Shown: positions 38,368-51,075 of the stretch, in pieces
Layout of the letters: each line of letters opens with the position of its first letter
Numbering within the stretch: the first letter of the stretch is position 1
The notes under the pieces: model-generated
Databases searched by the model: none
Told to the model about the DNA's origin: nothing
What the model saw: only the letters and a program-made list of their open reading frames with translations
Made by a program: the position numbers and the translations under genes
Source of the DNA: Taeniopygia guttata
Lineage: Eukaryota > Chordata > Aves > Passeriformes > Estrildidae
Length of the DNA: 64,000 nucleotides
Direction: 5' to 3'
Assembly: GCF_048771995.1 (NCBI RefSeq)
Contig: NC_133043.1
Span: forward strand, 6,255,001 to 6,319,000

Positions 38368-38950
38368 CTGGTAGGGAGGCAGGGACAGGGAGGGGAGGCA
38401 GGGAAGAAAGGGCCAGGGAAGTCGAGGCAGGGAACGGGTGCACAAGGGATGGGCAGGCAAGGCAAGGCAAGAACACAGAGGGCTCAGAAAGGCAAGGCAG
38501 AGAGGAAGAAGGCAAGGGAAGAAAGGAGCAGGCAGGTGAAGGCAGGGGATGTGTCTGAAAGGCAGCAGAAAGGAAGGGAATGGGTAGGCAGGGCAGGGAA
38601 TTAAGAGGGGGCTTTACACGACAAGGCCATGAGAGATGGGAAAGGAGAGAGAGTCAGGCAGAGCAAGGCAGGATGAGGGAGGAAAGAAGTGGGCAGGTAA
38701 AGGTGAGAGCACCCATACAAAGCCAGATGTGTAGGCAAGGCAAGACAAAAAAAGAGGTGGAAAAGAATGGCAAGGAAAAGCAAGGTTTGGTAGGAATGGC
38801 AAGGCAAGGCAATAGAGTGACAGGCAAGAGAAAGCCCAGAGGTTTTAGAAAAAGCAGGGCAGAGGAAGGCCAGCCCAGTGATGGATAGGTAAAGTAAATC
38901 AATGGCACGGTAGTAAAAGCAAGGCAAGGAAGGGAAGAAAGAGGTAGGAA
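38368..38950. repeat. Purine-rich degenerate tandem repeat (GGCAGGGAAGG type)
   Basis: On the + strand the sequence is almost all G and A with regular C in units such as AGGCAAGGCAAGG, AGGCAGGGAAG and GGAAGAAAGG. The strand asymmetry is strong for about 580 bases. It makes long meaningless open frames on both strands. Confidence 0.8.
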
Positions 38951-39573
38951 AGTCATGGTCTTTGAAAAATGAAATTTCTTTTCCACAATAAAGAAATCCT
39001 GTAACCCTGGTGTGCAGATGGGAGTGGCCCAGGGGAGGTGACAGCCAGCCCAGCCTGTGTCTTCTAGCTGCTTTTTTTCTGGGAGAAATCCTTGGATGTG
39101 CTGAGATTTGGAGGTGCAATGGAAATTTCGGCCATGGGCTTCTGGGTGAGAGGGGCAGGAAGAAAAGCAGGAAGCCTCAATGTGCAGTGGGAGGAGGCCC
39201 ACAAGAGGACAAGGCCAACCAGACTCATCTGTCCCAGCAGTGAGCGATCCTGGCATGTACTGAATTTGGAGATGGAATCCCAACTTCAGCCAAGAGCTTC
39301 TGGATGAGAGTGGCAGTTCTCTGCCATGGGAGAGAAATCCCATGGCCCTGGTGTTCATTTGTAGATGAGAGACATCCCAGGGGAGGTCAAGGCCAGTGAA
39401 ACCCATCTGTCCTGGCTGATTTTGTCTGGGAGCAGTCCTTGCAGGTATTGAATTTTGGAGGAGCAGTAAAAATTTTGGCCATGGGCTCCTGGATGAGAGT
39501 GAGAGTTGCTCTCCACAGGAAGGAAAGAACACAGCCCCAGGGTTTCACGTGCAGAAGAGAGGCAAGCCATGGG
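38951..39573. repeat. Tandem repeat of ~160-190 bp, about four units
   Basis: Anchors recur in order: a CATGGGCTTCTGG block (39132, 39290 variant, 39480 variant, and a diverged one near 38955), followed by GAGAGTGGCAG-type, CCCTGGTGTTCA/GTGCAGATG-type and CCAGGGGAGGT-type blocks. Units differ strongly. The satellite sits between the purine tract and the telomere-like repeats. Confidence 0.75.
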
Positions 39574-40196
39574 AGGTTAGGGTTAGGGGGTTAGGGTTAC
39601 ATTTGTGCAGGGATTAGGGCTATTGTTAGGGTTAAATGAGGGTTAGGATTAGGTTTATAGAAGGGTTAAGGGTTTGGGATTGGGTTAGGGGTGGGTTTGG
39701 GTTTCAGATTGTTTATGTAGTCGTTTGGTTTAGGGCTGTTTAAGGATTATTTTTTAGGTTATGTAAGGCTTGGGGTTGGGGTTAGCGTTGGGATTAATGG
39801 TTTATTACATTCTGAGTTAAGGTTAGGGTTAATTTTAGGATTTGGGATTGGTTTAGGTCTGGGTTTAGTGTTAGGTTCTTGTAATGAATCAGGATAGAGT
39901 TACTGTTGGTGTTAGTTCAGGGTCATTTTTTGGTTATGGTTAGATTTACGTTTTTGCAAGGTTTAAGGTTTGGGTCTTTTTTTTTGTTTTGGGATATGGG
40001 TTATGGTTCATTTTAGGGTTATTGAAGGTTTTGGGCTAGGATTATATTAGGTTTATGGGTGTGATTAGCTTTAGGGCAAGTTTAGGCTGAGGCCTCAGGT
40101 TACCATGAGTGTTGTTATTATGTTTAGAGTTAGATGAATATTTAGAGTAAAGTTTAGTGTCAGGTCTGGTGTTAGGTTTAGTTTTATGCTCTCAGT
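39574..40196 (+). repeat. Degenerate interstitial telomeric repeat (TTAGGG)n
   Basis: The stretch opens with GGTTAGGGTTAGGGGGTTAG and continues for about 620 bases with GGGTTAGG, GGGTTTAGG, GGTTATGG and similar variants. The G-rich strand is the + strand. Only the first 30 bases are near perfect. Such interstitial telomere-like blocks mark old chromosome ends, fusions or repair events. Confidence 0.9.
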
Positions 40197-43100
40197 TCTG
40201 GAGAGTTGAGGCATTATGTCTGGAAAACAAAAAGTAAACACAAAATTGTAAAAAATCACCTTGGGTGGGAAGAATAGGAAGAGCTGGGTAGGTGAGCCAG
40301 CTCAGTAATGAACTGGTTAATTAACTCATTAGCTTCAGGGGAGTCTGGGACTGCCATTTGCAGGAATAAAGGCTCATTTGGAATTAATACCCGTGGCACA
40401 CTGGTGGCTGGAGCCAGGCGTGTGCTGGTGGCACCCAGCAGCAGCTGCTGAGTGGAGTGTCAGCTGAAACCCGGGCAGGGAACACCCTTTGCAGGGCTGA
40501 CATCCCACACAGGACCTCTCCGTGGCTTCCTACAGCCTATTCCACCCTCGGGGGTAGCACTGGAGTCGGAGCTCCCAAATTTGGATGAAAATATGGGGCA
40601 GACAAGCACTCATGCTGGCCAGGGCTTCTTCCTCACTGCAGGACTGATCTTCAGCCACCCTCTGCTGCTCCTTTGGGTTTTCTCCCATGGCTTAAAGCGT
40701 TTTTGGATAACGTGGGGTTGATGGAGCTCAGCATCTCATCAGCAAGTGCTGAATGGCTGCAGAACATCCTGGGGCAGGCAGGGAGTGAGGCTGCAGCGTG
40801 AAGAGCAGGAGCAGTGCAGCCTCTTGCCTTCCCCTCAGCAAATATTTATGCTTTAAGCTTTCTCACTTAAAGGCCTAATTGGAGTCTAGGTGAGCTGGCA
40901 CACTAGAAGAGAGCCTAATAGAGACATTGCAGTGCTATTAGCACAGATGGTTGTCATATGTATGCAAATGAGGAGCAAATTGAATTTGGTGTCCCCTCTC
41001 ACCAGCTGTCCTATCAGCACTGGCTCCTGCAGCAGCACAAGGCACTGGCGCTGCTCTGCTGATCTGTCATCGCAGATTAATTACAACTAACACATTAATC
41101 TTCATTTGTTTCCCCATACAAAGGAAGTATCCTGTTCTTTCAAGTACACTCTGATGGGATGGGGTGCTCCAACCTGGGAAAAGAAGAAAGAAAGGGAAGG
41201 AGGGCCAGGCAGCTTCATTAGTGCCAGCCCCGGGGGCTGGGGCTGCTGGAGCCTTAGTGGGGCTTTCCTGCTCCTTCTGGCAAACCAGACCCCACTGGGG
41301 GCACTGGGGGCTCAGCCACCTGCCTGGAGCTCCTGGGACCTACACTTTGCTCCGTGAGCTTTCCTGGGGCACGTTGCTCTGCTTGGCTTTGTCCTGAAGT
41401 GACAGTGTCACTCCTTCCCCAGGCTGGCAGCTTCCAAGGGGGTGCCTGGTGTTAGCACAGACGTTTGGTGCTTCCCAGTAAAGCAGCTTGGATGGGGGTG
41501 CTGGGCCAAGGAGACCCTTCAGGATGCTGGAAGCCTTCAGGCAGTGGCACTTTTACTGCTGCCTTGGGTGGGAAGAGAGCGGCTTGCTTCAGTCTCACCA
41601 CTAATTTTGACATTTTGATGAAAAGCAAAATAATTCTTTCTGTTTCTTGGGTTTTTTTGGGTTTTTTTTCCCCAAGTGAAAATACTGAAGCTGATACATT
41701 ACAGGCTTCTGGAGTTAGCACCCACTATGTTTTTGGGTAGAAGTCTAGTCTCTAATGTTTTTTTTTCACCCCAATTTTCTGCTATTTATTGGAGTAACCT
41801 GTAGTTCCGCTCAGTTCTCCATTAGCTTAGTGTTTGGATTGCTGTCTGCTCCACGTGTGGTCTCTAATGCTGTGATCTGAAATGTCCTGATGACAAATGT
41901 TAACCATGTCTGTTTAATCAGACTGTAGAAGCCCAAATGCCATGTATCCCATGGGATGGAGAGAAGCTAGAGGAGCCAAGGTGAACAACTTCCAGCCAGC
42001 TTGAGACAGCAGGAGCTCTCTTAGAGGCAGCAGCAAGCACTTCCAGCCATCCTGGAGGTGTTTCCTCATGTCCTTTTGATCCTAAACCTATTCTTTGTGC
42101 TGGGCTGCTCTGCCCCACCACTGCCCAGGATTCACCATACCATTTGAGGCCCTGCCATCCATTTTGTGATCATTTTGGTTCATCTTGGCTGTAGCCCTGG
42201 CTGGGCTCTTGTTCTGCCCAACAAAGGCCTTTGAGGCCTTTTAAAAAATCCCAACTTTATTCTTTAACCCAGTCCAGCCTTTGTTGTTTGTCATCCTTCT
42301 CAAGGCATCCCATGCAAGCAGAAATCAAAGGGGCAGCAGAGATGCCCTTGAACAGCCAAAAAAGGATGTTTGCTTGCACAAAAATGTGCAAGCAGTCACA
42401 TTTTCCTGCTCCATGAGAAGTGCTTTCTCTGACACACCGAGTGTTTCCTCTGGTTACGGTGTGGAAACTCAGCTATTCCTTCTGTCAAACAGGGTTTGAA
42501 GCTGTCTGAAGTTGGGAGTGTTTCTCTTAACTGCAGTCTTCATCCCCTTAATTCATGCTGGGTGTGTGGGGGGAGCGCCTGGCACGAGGGCAGGATTTGG
42601 GGTGTCCCTGAAATTTGTATACTTTGGCTGAAGCTTGCTTGTGGGCAGAAAGGCTTTTGGGGCGAGAGGCTTAAAGGGGTCTTTGAGTAGTTGTGCTCAA
42701 TACTCTGTAGGGGTTATGTTCAAGTGTCCCCTTTTTTGTCAAATATGTGTCTAAACAGCAAATTCGTAGTCATGGCAGAAATGTTTCCCTCCTGGCCTCA
42801 TAAAAACATGCCATCACCTTGAAAACATCATGCTCCTGTCGAGAAATTTGCTGCTCTGGAGTTACAAGGAGCACTTGAGCATCCCTGCAAGTGGAAAAAA
42901 AACAGAGGAAAAAATACAGTCTGGTTTTCCAGGGAGGCTTTGGGCAGCACATGGGGCATCATCAGACTTACCAGGGGCACGTCCTGGTTGTTCTTTACAA
43001 TTGTTCTTATTTTATGCCAGTGTAGAAGCAGTGCAAATGCTGTGCACCCATCCAGAGCTGCAGGAAAATCAGATTTCTCCCTTTTACCCTGCTGCATCCT

Positions 43101-46100
43101 CATCCTAGCAGGAAGAGCCGGTTCACCCTCCTCACCTCCTCCTCTGCTTTGAATAGGCAAAGAAATGCAAAGCACATCCAGGAAGGGGACAGGGCGCTGG
43201 TGCCACCCCTGGCACAGGTGACAATGTTCCCGCAGCATCGGCAGCTCCCTGCCTTTGTCCCCCAGCATGGGCATCACCTTGTTTGCATTCCAGGCGGATC
43301 TGTGGCGCTGGGAATTCACTGGGATGCAAACACACAATGAAGGTTGCCAAGACTGGTGCCCGAGCCCTGCTGGCTGCATAAACAAAACTCTGATTTCCCC
43401 ACCCGTGCCCACTGCGTGCCTTGTAAATGAATGGTGTGGGGAGGGGAGGCAGCTGGAAATTCGAGGCTTTTCAGTGACCCCCACAAGTGTCTGGATGCTG
43501 CCCAAATCTCTGCTAATTGGCCCCGGGAGATCCCCATTTGCTGCACCCTCATCATTTTTTTTATGAGCCTGAGGGGGGAAAAAAAATCCCTGGATGGAGT
43601 GGTGGGGGTAGCATTTTGTATTGACATTCAAATATTTGGGTTTGGGTAGCAGCAAACACCTCCTGAACCTCCAGAGCCCACCTTGATGCTGGCACCTCCC
43701 AGTTTGCTCCAGCACAGACAAAAGGATGGGAATTGTCCCCAGGGCTGAGATTTGCCCGGTGCTTTCCAGGCAGGGCTGGAAATGGGGAGCAGGTGGGAGG
43801 AATTGGTGTTTTTGACAGTGAGTAATACAGAATTGCAGTTTGAAAGAGTGAGATTTGGGGTTTCCATGCTGTTGCATGACAATGAACTGCCAGCCCCAAG
43901 GTGGGAGAGTTGACCTGGAAGTCTGGGCTTGCAGGAGGGGAAATCAATCACTGCTGGGCAAGCTGAGCCCATCCCTCATTTGCGTGATAGATGAGTGATG
44001 CCAGGGGTGACCCTCACAATTAAATAGGCAAATATCATGCATATCTGTTAAGTAAAGTTTTAAATATTTATAGTTCTGTTTTACCCCTCTTGTGCTGTCA
44101 TCAGGGTGTGCCCTGGGTTTGGGAAATTGAGAGGGTTTCCTCATGACTGTGGCAACAGCTGACCTCCAGTCATGATTTAAAGAAGTGATCTCCACCACTG
44201 GACAGAGAAGGAGTCGATGACAGAACTTTGGGAGGGGCTAAAGGGTTAAAAAGTGGAACACCCATTGTGTGGATTGAGACACAGCTTGGTTTCCAAATGA
44301 AATGTCAAAAAGTTTTCCTTGAAATCACCAAGGAAAATATGTTTTGGTATTTTCCATTTTGGCATATTCCAAAGGAATGTACCAATATTTCCATTTGGTA
44401 TGTCTCATTCTTCTTCCTGTTTTTGTTGCCAAATAACCCAATTAATTGAATGTGAGTTTGCTATTAGTTTCATTCAATTGTAATTCAATTCTTTTAAAAA
44501 ATAAATGCTTTCTCTTGAAAACAGAGGAAGGGGGAGGAAACAATGCTTGTGGTGGAGCAGGATTTTGAGTATTGCCTTCTGACAGCACAGAACAGTTTAT
44601 GGAAGGTGGAAACTGGAGTTGTAAATATAAAAAAAAAACCTTTTCCTCTCCAACCAAGCAACAGTTTCTCTCAGGCAAATCACAGAGATCTTACCAAGAC
44701 CCCAGGAAGTAGTTGGAAATGTTCCCACACCATAAATACACTTGACATCTGCCATTGAACAGTCTGTTGTGTGAAATGGAGCCAAATTCCACGAATTGTG
44801 TATCTCTTTTCTACTTTGCAATGTTCTATGTTCATTTGCTGCATTCTTCCAGGTTTTTAATACTTTTTTTTTTTTGGAATCTTTTCTCCAACTGGTGCTC
44901 CAGTGACGTTGCCTCCAAGGAAAGGTGCTGCTGCCACACAGGCTGTGCTGGGGACTTTTGGATGCTGCCAAATTTTGTGGTTTCTGCTGCCTCCCAGAGT
45001 GGCAAACAACTTCTCCAAAGCCTTGTGGCACCTCCTGTGCCCTGGATGGGAGGTTGGGGATGGGAAAATGGGGATGTGGCTCCTTCCTTCTCCAGGCAGA
45101 TGTAAAAGGATGTCACAGATCCTCCTCTCAGACTTCAAACTCGAGGTTTAATGGCTTTTCAAGTGTCTGTTGTTTTCTGGTTTGTTCTCTTTGTGCCCAG
45201 CACCTGGCGTGTAGAAAATGTGCTTGGAAGGACAAATAAATCATTCTGATCATCCTGATGGTCACAATAAATCACACAGGCCGTGGGAATTGCCCAAAAC
45301 CCCTGTGGGAGCTGGGTGTCAGGTTTTGATTTGGCCAGACCCTCAGCTCATGGCAGGTTTTGGTGCTTTACACCAAGAGCTGATCCCTCTTGTTGGGTCA
45401 GGGGTGGAGGCAGAAGCTCAGGCTGGGCCCATCAGCTTTTGCTGCTGCCCCAGCAGGTGAGGTGTGGGTGGTGGGGACATGGCATGTGAAATCAGCCAGC
45501 TTGGGATTTTCTGCTTTAAATGAGGGCAGAAAGGAAATAAATGGACTAAAGAGTAGAGCAGAGTTGACTATCCAAGTGACGGAGTACTGTGAACCAGAGG
45601 GGGAAAAAAATAAATTAAAAATAATAATTTAAAACTCATGATACTTTTGGGAAACTGATAACACAATATTTCCGTTTGGCTTTGTCTTTTGATCCCGTTC
45701 TGCTTGGGATTTTTTGTTCAACCTGAGTAGAAACCCATTATTTTGTTGAAATGAAAGATGATCCTGATACCTGGCTGAGGAAGCCATTGCAAAGCAAACT
45801 TGCCAGCTTGCAAAAGAGAATTGCAACACTGGCTAAGAGCAGCTAAAGTTTTAAAATCCTCCTCATCTAATACCCCCAAGCTGTTATTAAGCACCCAGAG
45901 ATAAGAGGCAAAGCTCACAGCTCTCCCTTCTAAAGTGACTCATGAGTAGGAATGCTTTTACCAGGGAAGGTTTTCGTTTCAGCAATTCCTTCTTTGTGCA
46001 CAGAAGCCTCATTAAACCCTGGTCACTGCCTGTCCTGTTGGACTTGTTTGCTCTGGGTCTTGCCTTGCTGGGACAGTTTGGGAATCGTTGCTTTGCAGCA

Positions 46101-46955
46101 TCAAGGTGTTTGCTCTGGGCAAGGTTTGATCTCCTGGTGGGTGGGTGTGAGAAGGAGGAGAAACCTGTGGTGTGAACCAAGTCTGGATAAAAGGCAGCAG
46201 AGGATAAAATTTCTGGATTAAATGGAAATTTAATATTACCTCTTATGCTAATATTATCTCCAAAATGTGCTTTGTTTCATTTTTAGGTTCCTGAGGGCAT
46301 CAGGATGAACTCCTGAGCAGTGCACCTGCATCAAGGGGAGCCAGAGGGATGTGGGAGAACCTCAGACAGAGGGGTTTGAGCCCTTCAGCCCCAGGGCTAT
46401 TGGCAGAGCTGTGCACTAAGGGGTTAAACTGCCCGTGTCATTGAGGTTTGTGCTGGCCCTGGCTTCTTGGAGGATTGATGTGTTTGGCACATGCACACCT
46501 CCCTGCAGATAGGGACAAGCACAGTGAGCTGCTTTGTGTGCCTGTGCGTGGATGGAGGTCACCTTTGTGCTGAGGGTGAACATATGGTTTCTGTATGTCA
46601 CAGGAGGGAGCAGGAGATTGAAGCATGATGTGTCTGCACGGGGGTGAAAGCATTTCAGAGCTCAGGGTCTGGGCTGTTGGCTCTCCAGACCCACTGAAGT
46701 GGGTGTTACCATGTGTCATCTGTGTTGTTCACCATGGCATGGTCAGGATCTGGCAGAATCTGGCAGAGAAAGGATCAAACCCTTTGCTTGGGGCCTCCTT
46801 TGAGCCATGCTTGTGTTAAACCTTAAAACACCAAACACAGTGAGGAATGATGAGCAAGTGGCTTCCAGTGGGATCCCCTCCACAGGAGCTGAGGGGACAG
46901 GAGCCCTGCAGGGAAACAGCAGCACTGACAGAACCAGAGCACACAGCCTCAGCTG
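40197..46955. other. Gene-poor region, left part
   Basis: No exon of a known family was recognised. A 349-codon minus-strand open frame (42828-43877) shows no domain. The segment 40880-41110 (AT-rich homeodomain-type cores such as ATTAATTACAA, plus TATGCAAATG) looks like a conserved regulatory element, which I infer only from its composition. Confidence 0.35.
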
Positions 46956-46964
46956 CACCAAGGG

Positions 46965-47180
46965 AAATTCAGGTTGGATACTAGGAATAAGTGTTTTACA
47001 GAAAGGTGATAAAGTTCTGGAATGGCTGCCCAGGGAGGTGGTGGAGTCACCATCCCTGGGTGTGTTTAACAAAGCCTGGATGTGGCACTGGGTGTGCCAG
47101 GGCTGAGTTGAGGTGTTGGGGCTGGGTTGGACTCCATGATCTTGAAGGTCTCTTCCACCCCAGTGATTCTGTGAATTCTG
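46965..47180 (+). mobile_element. CR1 LINE 3' tail
   Basis: Sense-strand CR1 end with AAAGTTCTGGAATGGCTGCC, CAGGGAGGTGGTGGAGTCAC, GGTTGGACTCCATGATCTTG and the closing 8-bp ATTCTGTG repeat at 47164-47180. Confidence 0.88.
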
Positions 47181-50100
47181 TGTAAGGCGTGGGATAAGGA
47201 CATAGTTGGGGTTTGGTTTTGGCTCAGCTCCTGCTGTTCTAAAGACCAAGTCCAGAAACTAAAGTTAAGATTCCTGTTGTGATGAATGGACTTTACAGCT
47301 GATTTTGATTTAACTTCAAACTAATTCTCAGGACAGGAGGTAATATGGACTTCATATAACATGCAGGATATTTTCACTAGTATTGGTGGGTAACATTCCA
47401 AATTCACTGATTTGGGTCTTTGAAAATCACATCTAGATATTTAAGAATACCCAGACCTGGAAAGGAGCTTTTTTGTTTCCTCTTGGCCCATTCTTCCTAT
47501 ATTGCAGAAATAATGGAGGAGATGGAGGTGGAAAAGTCTGGCAGTCTGCAGCAACAATATTTTTGCTGCCCCAGACTCTCTGAGGATTGCAGTAGATCTT
47601 CAAGGTAGTACCAGACACTGCTTTTGCCTTTGTGTTTTTCATTAGCTCTCTGATGGCCTTTCAAAGAGAAGAAACACGCTGAATATGGGCTGTACAAATA
47701 CGCTCTTTTCCATCTGGAGAGAGGAAGTGATATTTTTTAATGCCTGTGATTAGTCTGCAGTAATTTGTTTGTTTGCCTCTTCGCTTGTTTTTTCCCCTCC
47801 CCAAAATGAAAACCCAGAAAATTTTTGTTTTTGCTGCAGCCTGAAATGTAACCTTTTGTTTCCATGCCTTGGTAATTGAAGGTTTATGTTATTGCTGCTA
47901 CAGCCTTTTTTCCAGCATTAAATCAGTAATTAATGCTCTGTTGCTGGAATGTTAGCAGGTTTGAGCTCTGCTCTGTAGGAGCATTTCTCCATCAACATAT
48001 GAGAGAGACCTTTTGGTCCTTCCTCTGTAAAGTCTCTTGCCTGGGCTGTTTCAGAATGCACTCAGCTAGAAAGTGAGCATAAGGCAGATTCTCCAGCCTG
48101 GTGGTCAGGGTGTGCTTTTGGGAACCAGAATTGCTCAGTTCCAGCCCTTGCTCCAATGAACCTGACACTGAAATGCTGACAATGGAAGCTGCTTTATTAA
48201 TACTTCCAGCTCAAAGCGTTTGGAAATCATGTGTCAATCTTCTAAATGTTGAGATAGTGAAAAATGCAGCTGAATCTTTGGCCAGTTTTTATTTCCCTTT
48301 TGGTTTGTAGCTTTTGAGGGACATGTTTTCAAACTCAGGGCCGTGACCAGGGCTAGGAAAAGCTGTGTGCATAAACCCTTCCCCTCTCTTCACAGGAACC
48401 CCCTTGGAGGGAATTTTTCCTCCTTATTTTATTTTATCAGCACCTTTGTACCCCTCAGCAGAGGAAAGAACCTTTTAGTGAAGGCACTTCAAACTGCAGG
48501 GCAAAAGAACCGTCTCCTCCCCAAAATCCTTGCCTCCAGAGGGGATATTCATGCCTCCCTTTTACACTGGTGCTGCCTTCAACTCACCAATTTTCAAAGG
48601 AATAACCTTGAGGTGTCTTTTAGCACAATTCCAGACTGAAATTATTGCTCATCTCTAGTTTGCAGCAGAGCCTGACCAGGTTTGCTCCCAGCGACCTTGT
48701 TGGAGCATCATTAGCAGGTTATTTTTCCTCCTTTCTCTCTGTATATCAATATTGAATCAACAACTTGCCACTGAACAAACAGGTCCCTGTTGATCTAGAA
48801 TTTAAATTTCAGACTTAACCCATTGCTTGGAAAGATTTCTCAATTAAAAAAAAAAAAATCTTCAGTTAAGATGATGGAAAGGTATCAGAGCCTGCAGGGT
48901 TACAGGGAAGGCCAAGGAGAGGATTTGGGGAAAATGCCTCACTCCCCATTTCTGCCATTAATGTTACAGAAGTGGGGTATCAGAGGCAGTTAAACGAGCA
49001 TTTTTAAAACTTTATAAACAAAATAATCAGTCTTTCCAAAAGCAACAGGGCATCTCCATTTATTTAGAAAGAATGTGTGAAATGCAAGGAGCCTTCCATT
49101 TGCAACTTGTGGTGCCAAAATAATGAGGTGAAGTGGTTAGAAGAGTGAAGTGGTTAATGGTAATCTTACCTTTAAATTCACCACATTTGAAGAAATCCCT
49201 AAAGAATTCCTACAGATGCCCTAGTGACTGATTTCAAGCTATCTGCTCTGACATGGTCCCAAGAGGAACCAACATAATTTGTTCTTCTTTTGAATTACAA
49301 TGAGTTTTGAGTTTACTTCTTTTGAGTTTTTCTTATTTTGAGTTAGAGGGTCATGTTCTAGAAGTCAGACCACTCTAAGAGGCACGACTGCAACTTCAGA
49401 AAATAATTCCCTTTTCCTACACTGAATATTTCAGTCTTTGCAGGCTCAAAAGACATGGAGAAAATGAAAGAGTCTTTAAGCAGCAGCCACAAGCTCACCT
49501 CTGGCTGCCTGCATCCCCACTTGTACCTTCACAATGTTCAACTGTTACTCCTCACGTGGATATTTTAAAGATTGGTCATGCCCATTAATACCTTTGTTCC
49601 AGCCCATGTCTTGCTGAATGGTGTGATATGATACAAACCATGATTCATAAAAGTTTCTTGGAAGTGGCTCAAGAGAGATTTGGTGTTTTCAAGCAGCTTT
49701 TTGAAATGTTAATGGCTGTTTAAGAGCAGCAGTGAGCAATTTCAGCTGGGGATGATTCAGTTGGGGAGGTTCTTGAAGCAAGTTTGAAGGAGTCAGAGAG
49801 ACCCAGAGAAAATAGGAAAACTGGTGTTTTGCTTAAACAGTTCAGAGTGGGAATTGCAGCTTCTTTAGAAGGAAAAATATTCCAGTACATTAAAAGCCAT
49901 GAGATTTTCTTGAGACCAGAAAGTTTCCAAAGTTACGTGCTGGGGCATGAGCAGGATGGGAGCGAGGGCTGGAGCTTTGTCCCTTTGATAGAGGGAAGGA
50001 TTGCATGGTGCTGCTGCCTTCAGGAGTCCCATCATGGGATCTGATGGAAAAGAAGGTTTGTATCTGTATTTTGTTATCCTGCTTGATCCTGGGTTGCAGT

Positions 50101-50732
50101 GGAGTCCAGATTCCTGCACAGGAACCCTCTGGAAAAGCTGAATTCCTGCTGCTGGGGAGGACTTGGATTCTCACCCAAGACCTTGGGCAAGGCACTTCAT
50201 CTGTGCAATGGGGATAATCATCTTTCTTCTCAAAGAATTGCACTCTTAGGCACACTGAGACTATAAAACTGAGCAGAGGGATCTATAAAACCAGACCAAT
50301 ATAGAATAGTGACCTGTATGGGATAAAAGATCTATAGGAATAACATTCCTGACCCTGGTGTAGTCTCAAGTGATTTGCCAGCAGCTTAACTCAAGCTGGC
50401 TCACAAAACACATCTCCATGTCCCAATCCAGAGAAAATGTTCTGAATGGGAAATCCAAATTTCTTAATTTCAGCCCAAAAGGTCAGTCTGATTCAGGAAA
50501 ACCAACAGGAACTGGCTTATGGTTGTAAATGACCTCTCAAATGGTGCTGTGGCATTGGCTTTCCCTTCTTCACTACCACTAAAATGTAGCTGGAAAGAAA
50601 AGAACTTTAACCATCATTTTTGTGATAAATTTGCAGCTTACTGAGGTTGGCCTTGCAGCTCTAGTTCTAAAAACAAGCTGGAGATGAAGAGGAGACTCTG
50701 GTGTGTCAGTGATGCCGCCTGGATTCCTGCCT
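47181..50732. other. Gene-poor region, middle part
   Basis: No coding exon or recognised repeat. The part 47740-48010 has long unbroken AT-rich stretches with ATTAGTCTG, TTAATGCTC and CAGTAATTAATG, resembling conserved noncoding DNA. This is an impression from sequence texture only. Confidence 0.3.
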
Positions 50733-51075
50733 TTTTTTCTTTGATATATTCTTTGTATTTTTACACATATATTTGCAGTTTTGTATTCTGATATTGTAGC
50801 TTAGCTCCAGTATTTCCCTAGGCAAAAAGACAAAACAAATTCCAGGGCCCCTACCCTATCTTGGTTCTCCTTAGAAGCCAAGGTTGGGACCAGCTTTTTG
50901 AGACATGTTTTTAAAAACAGAGCTTAGTCCTCTCATCTAAGGGGGGAGGATTTAAAAGTTGCTACAGATGGGGAAATTACTTCATTGGGCATGCTTCTAA
51001 TTGGGGATTATTGTCAGATATGCTAATTTGCAGAATCTATAAAAATTTTATACATGTTATCCAGGGTGTGCTCCA
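50733..51075. mobile_element. LTR-like interspersed repeat, copy A
   Basis: Related to 59046-59405 across its length: shared blocks include TATTGTAGCTTAGCT, CCTATCTTGG, TCTCCTTAGAA, TTCTAATTGGGGATTATTGT and CTATAAAAATT. Orientation is the same. It resembles an old LTR without coding content; ends and family are not fixed. Confidence 0.55.

Noticed and set aside
38654-39532. 292-codon minus-strand open frame
   Set aside because: It runs across the purine tract and the ~160-190-bp tandem repeat. Its internal repeats mirror the DNA repeat and no domain is seen.
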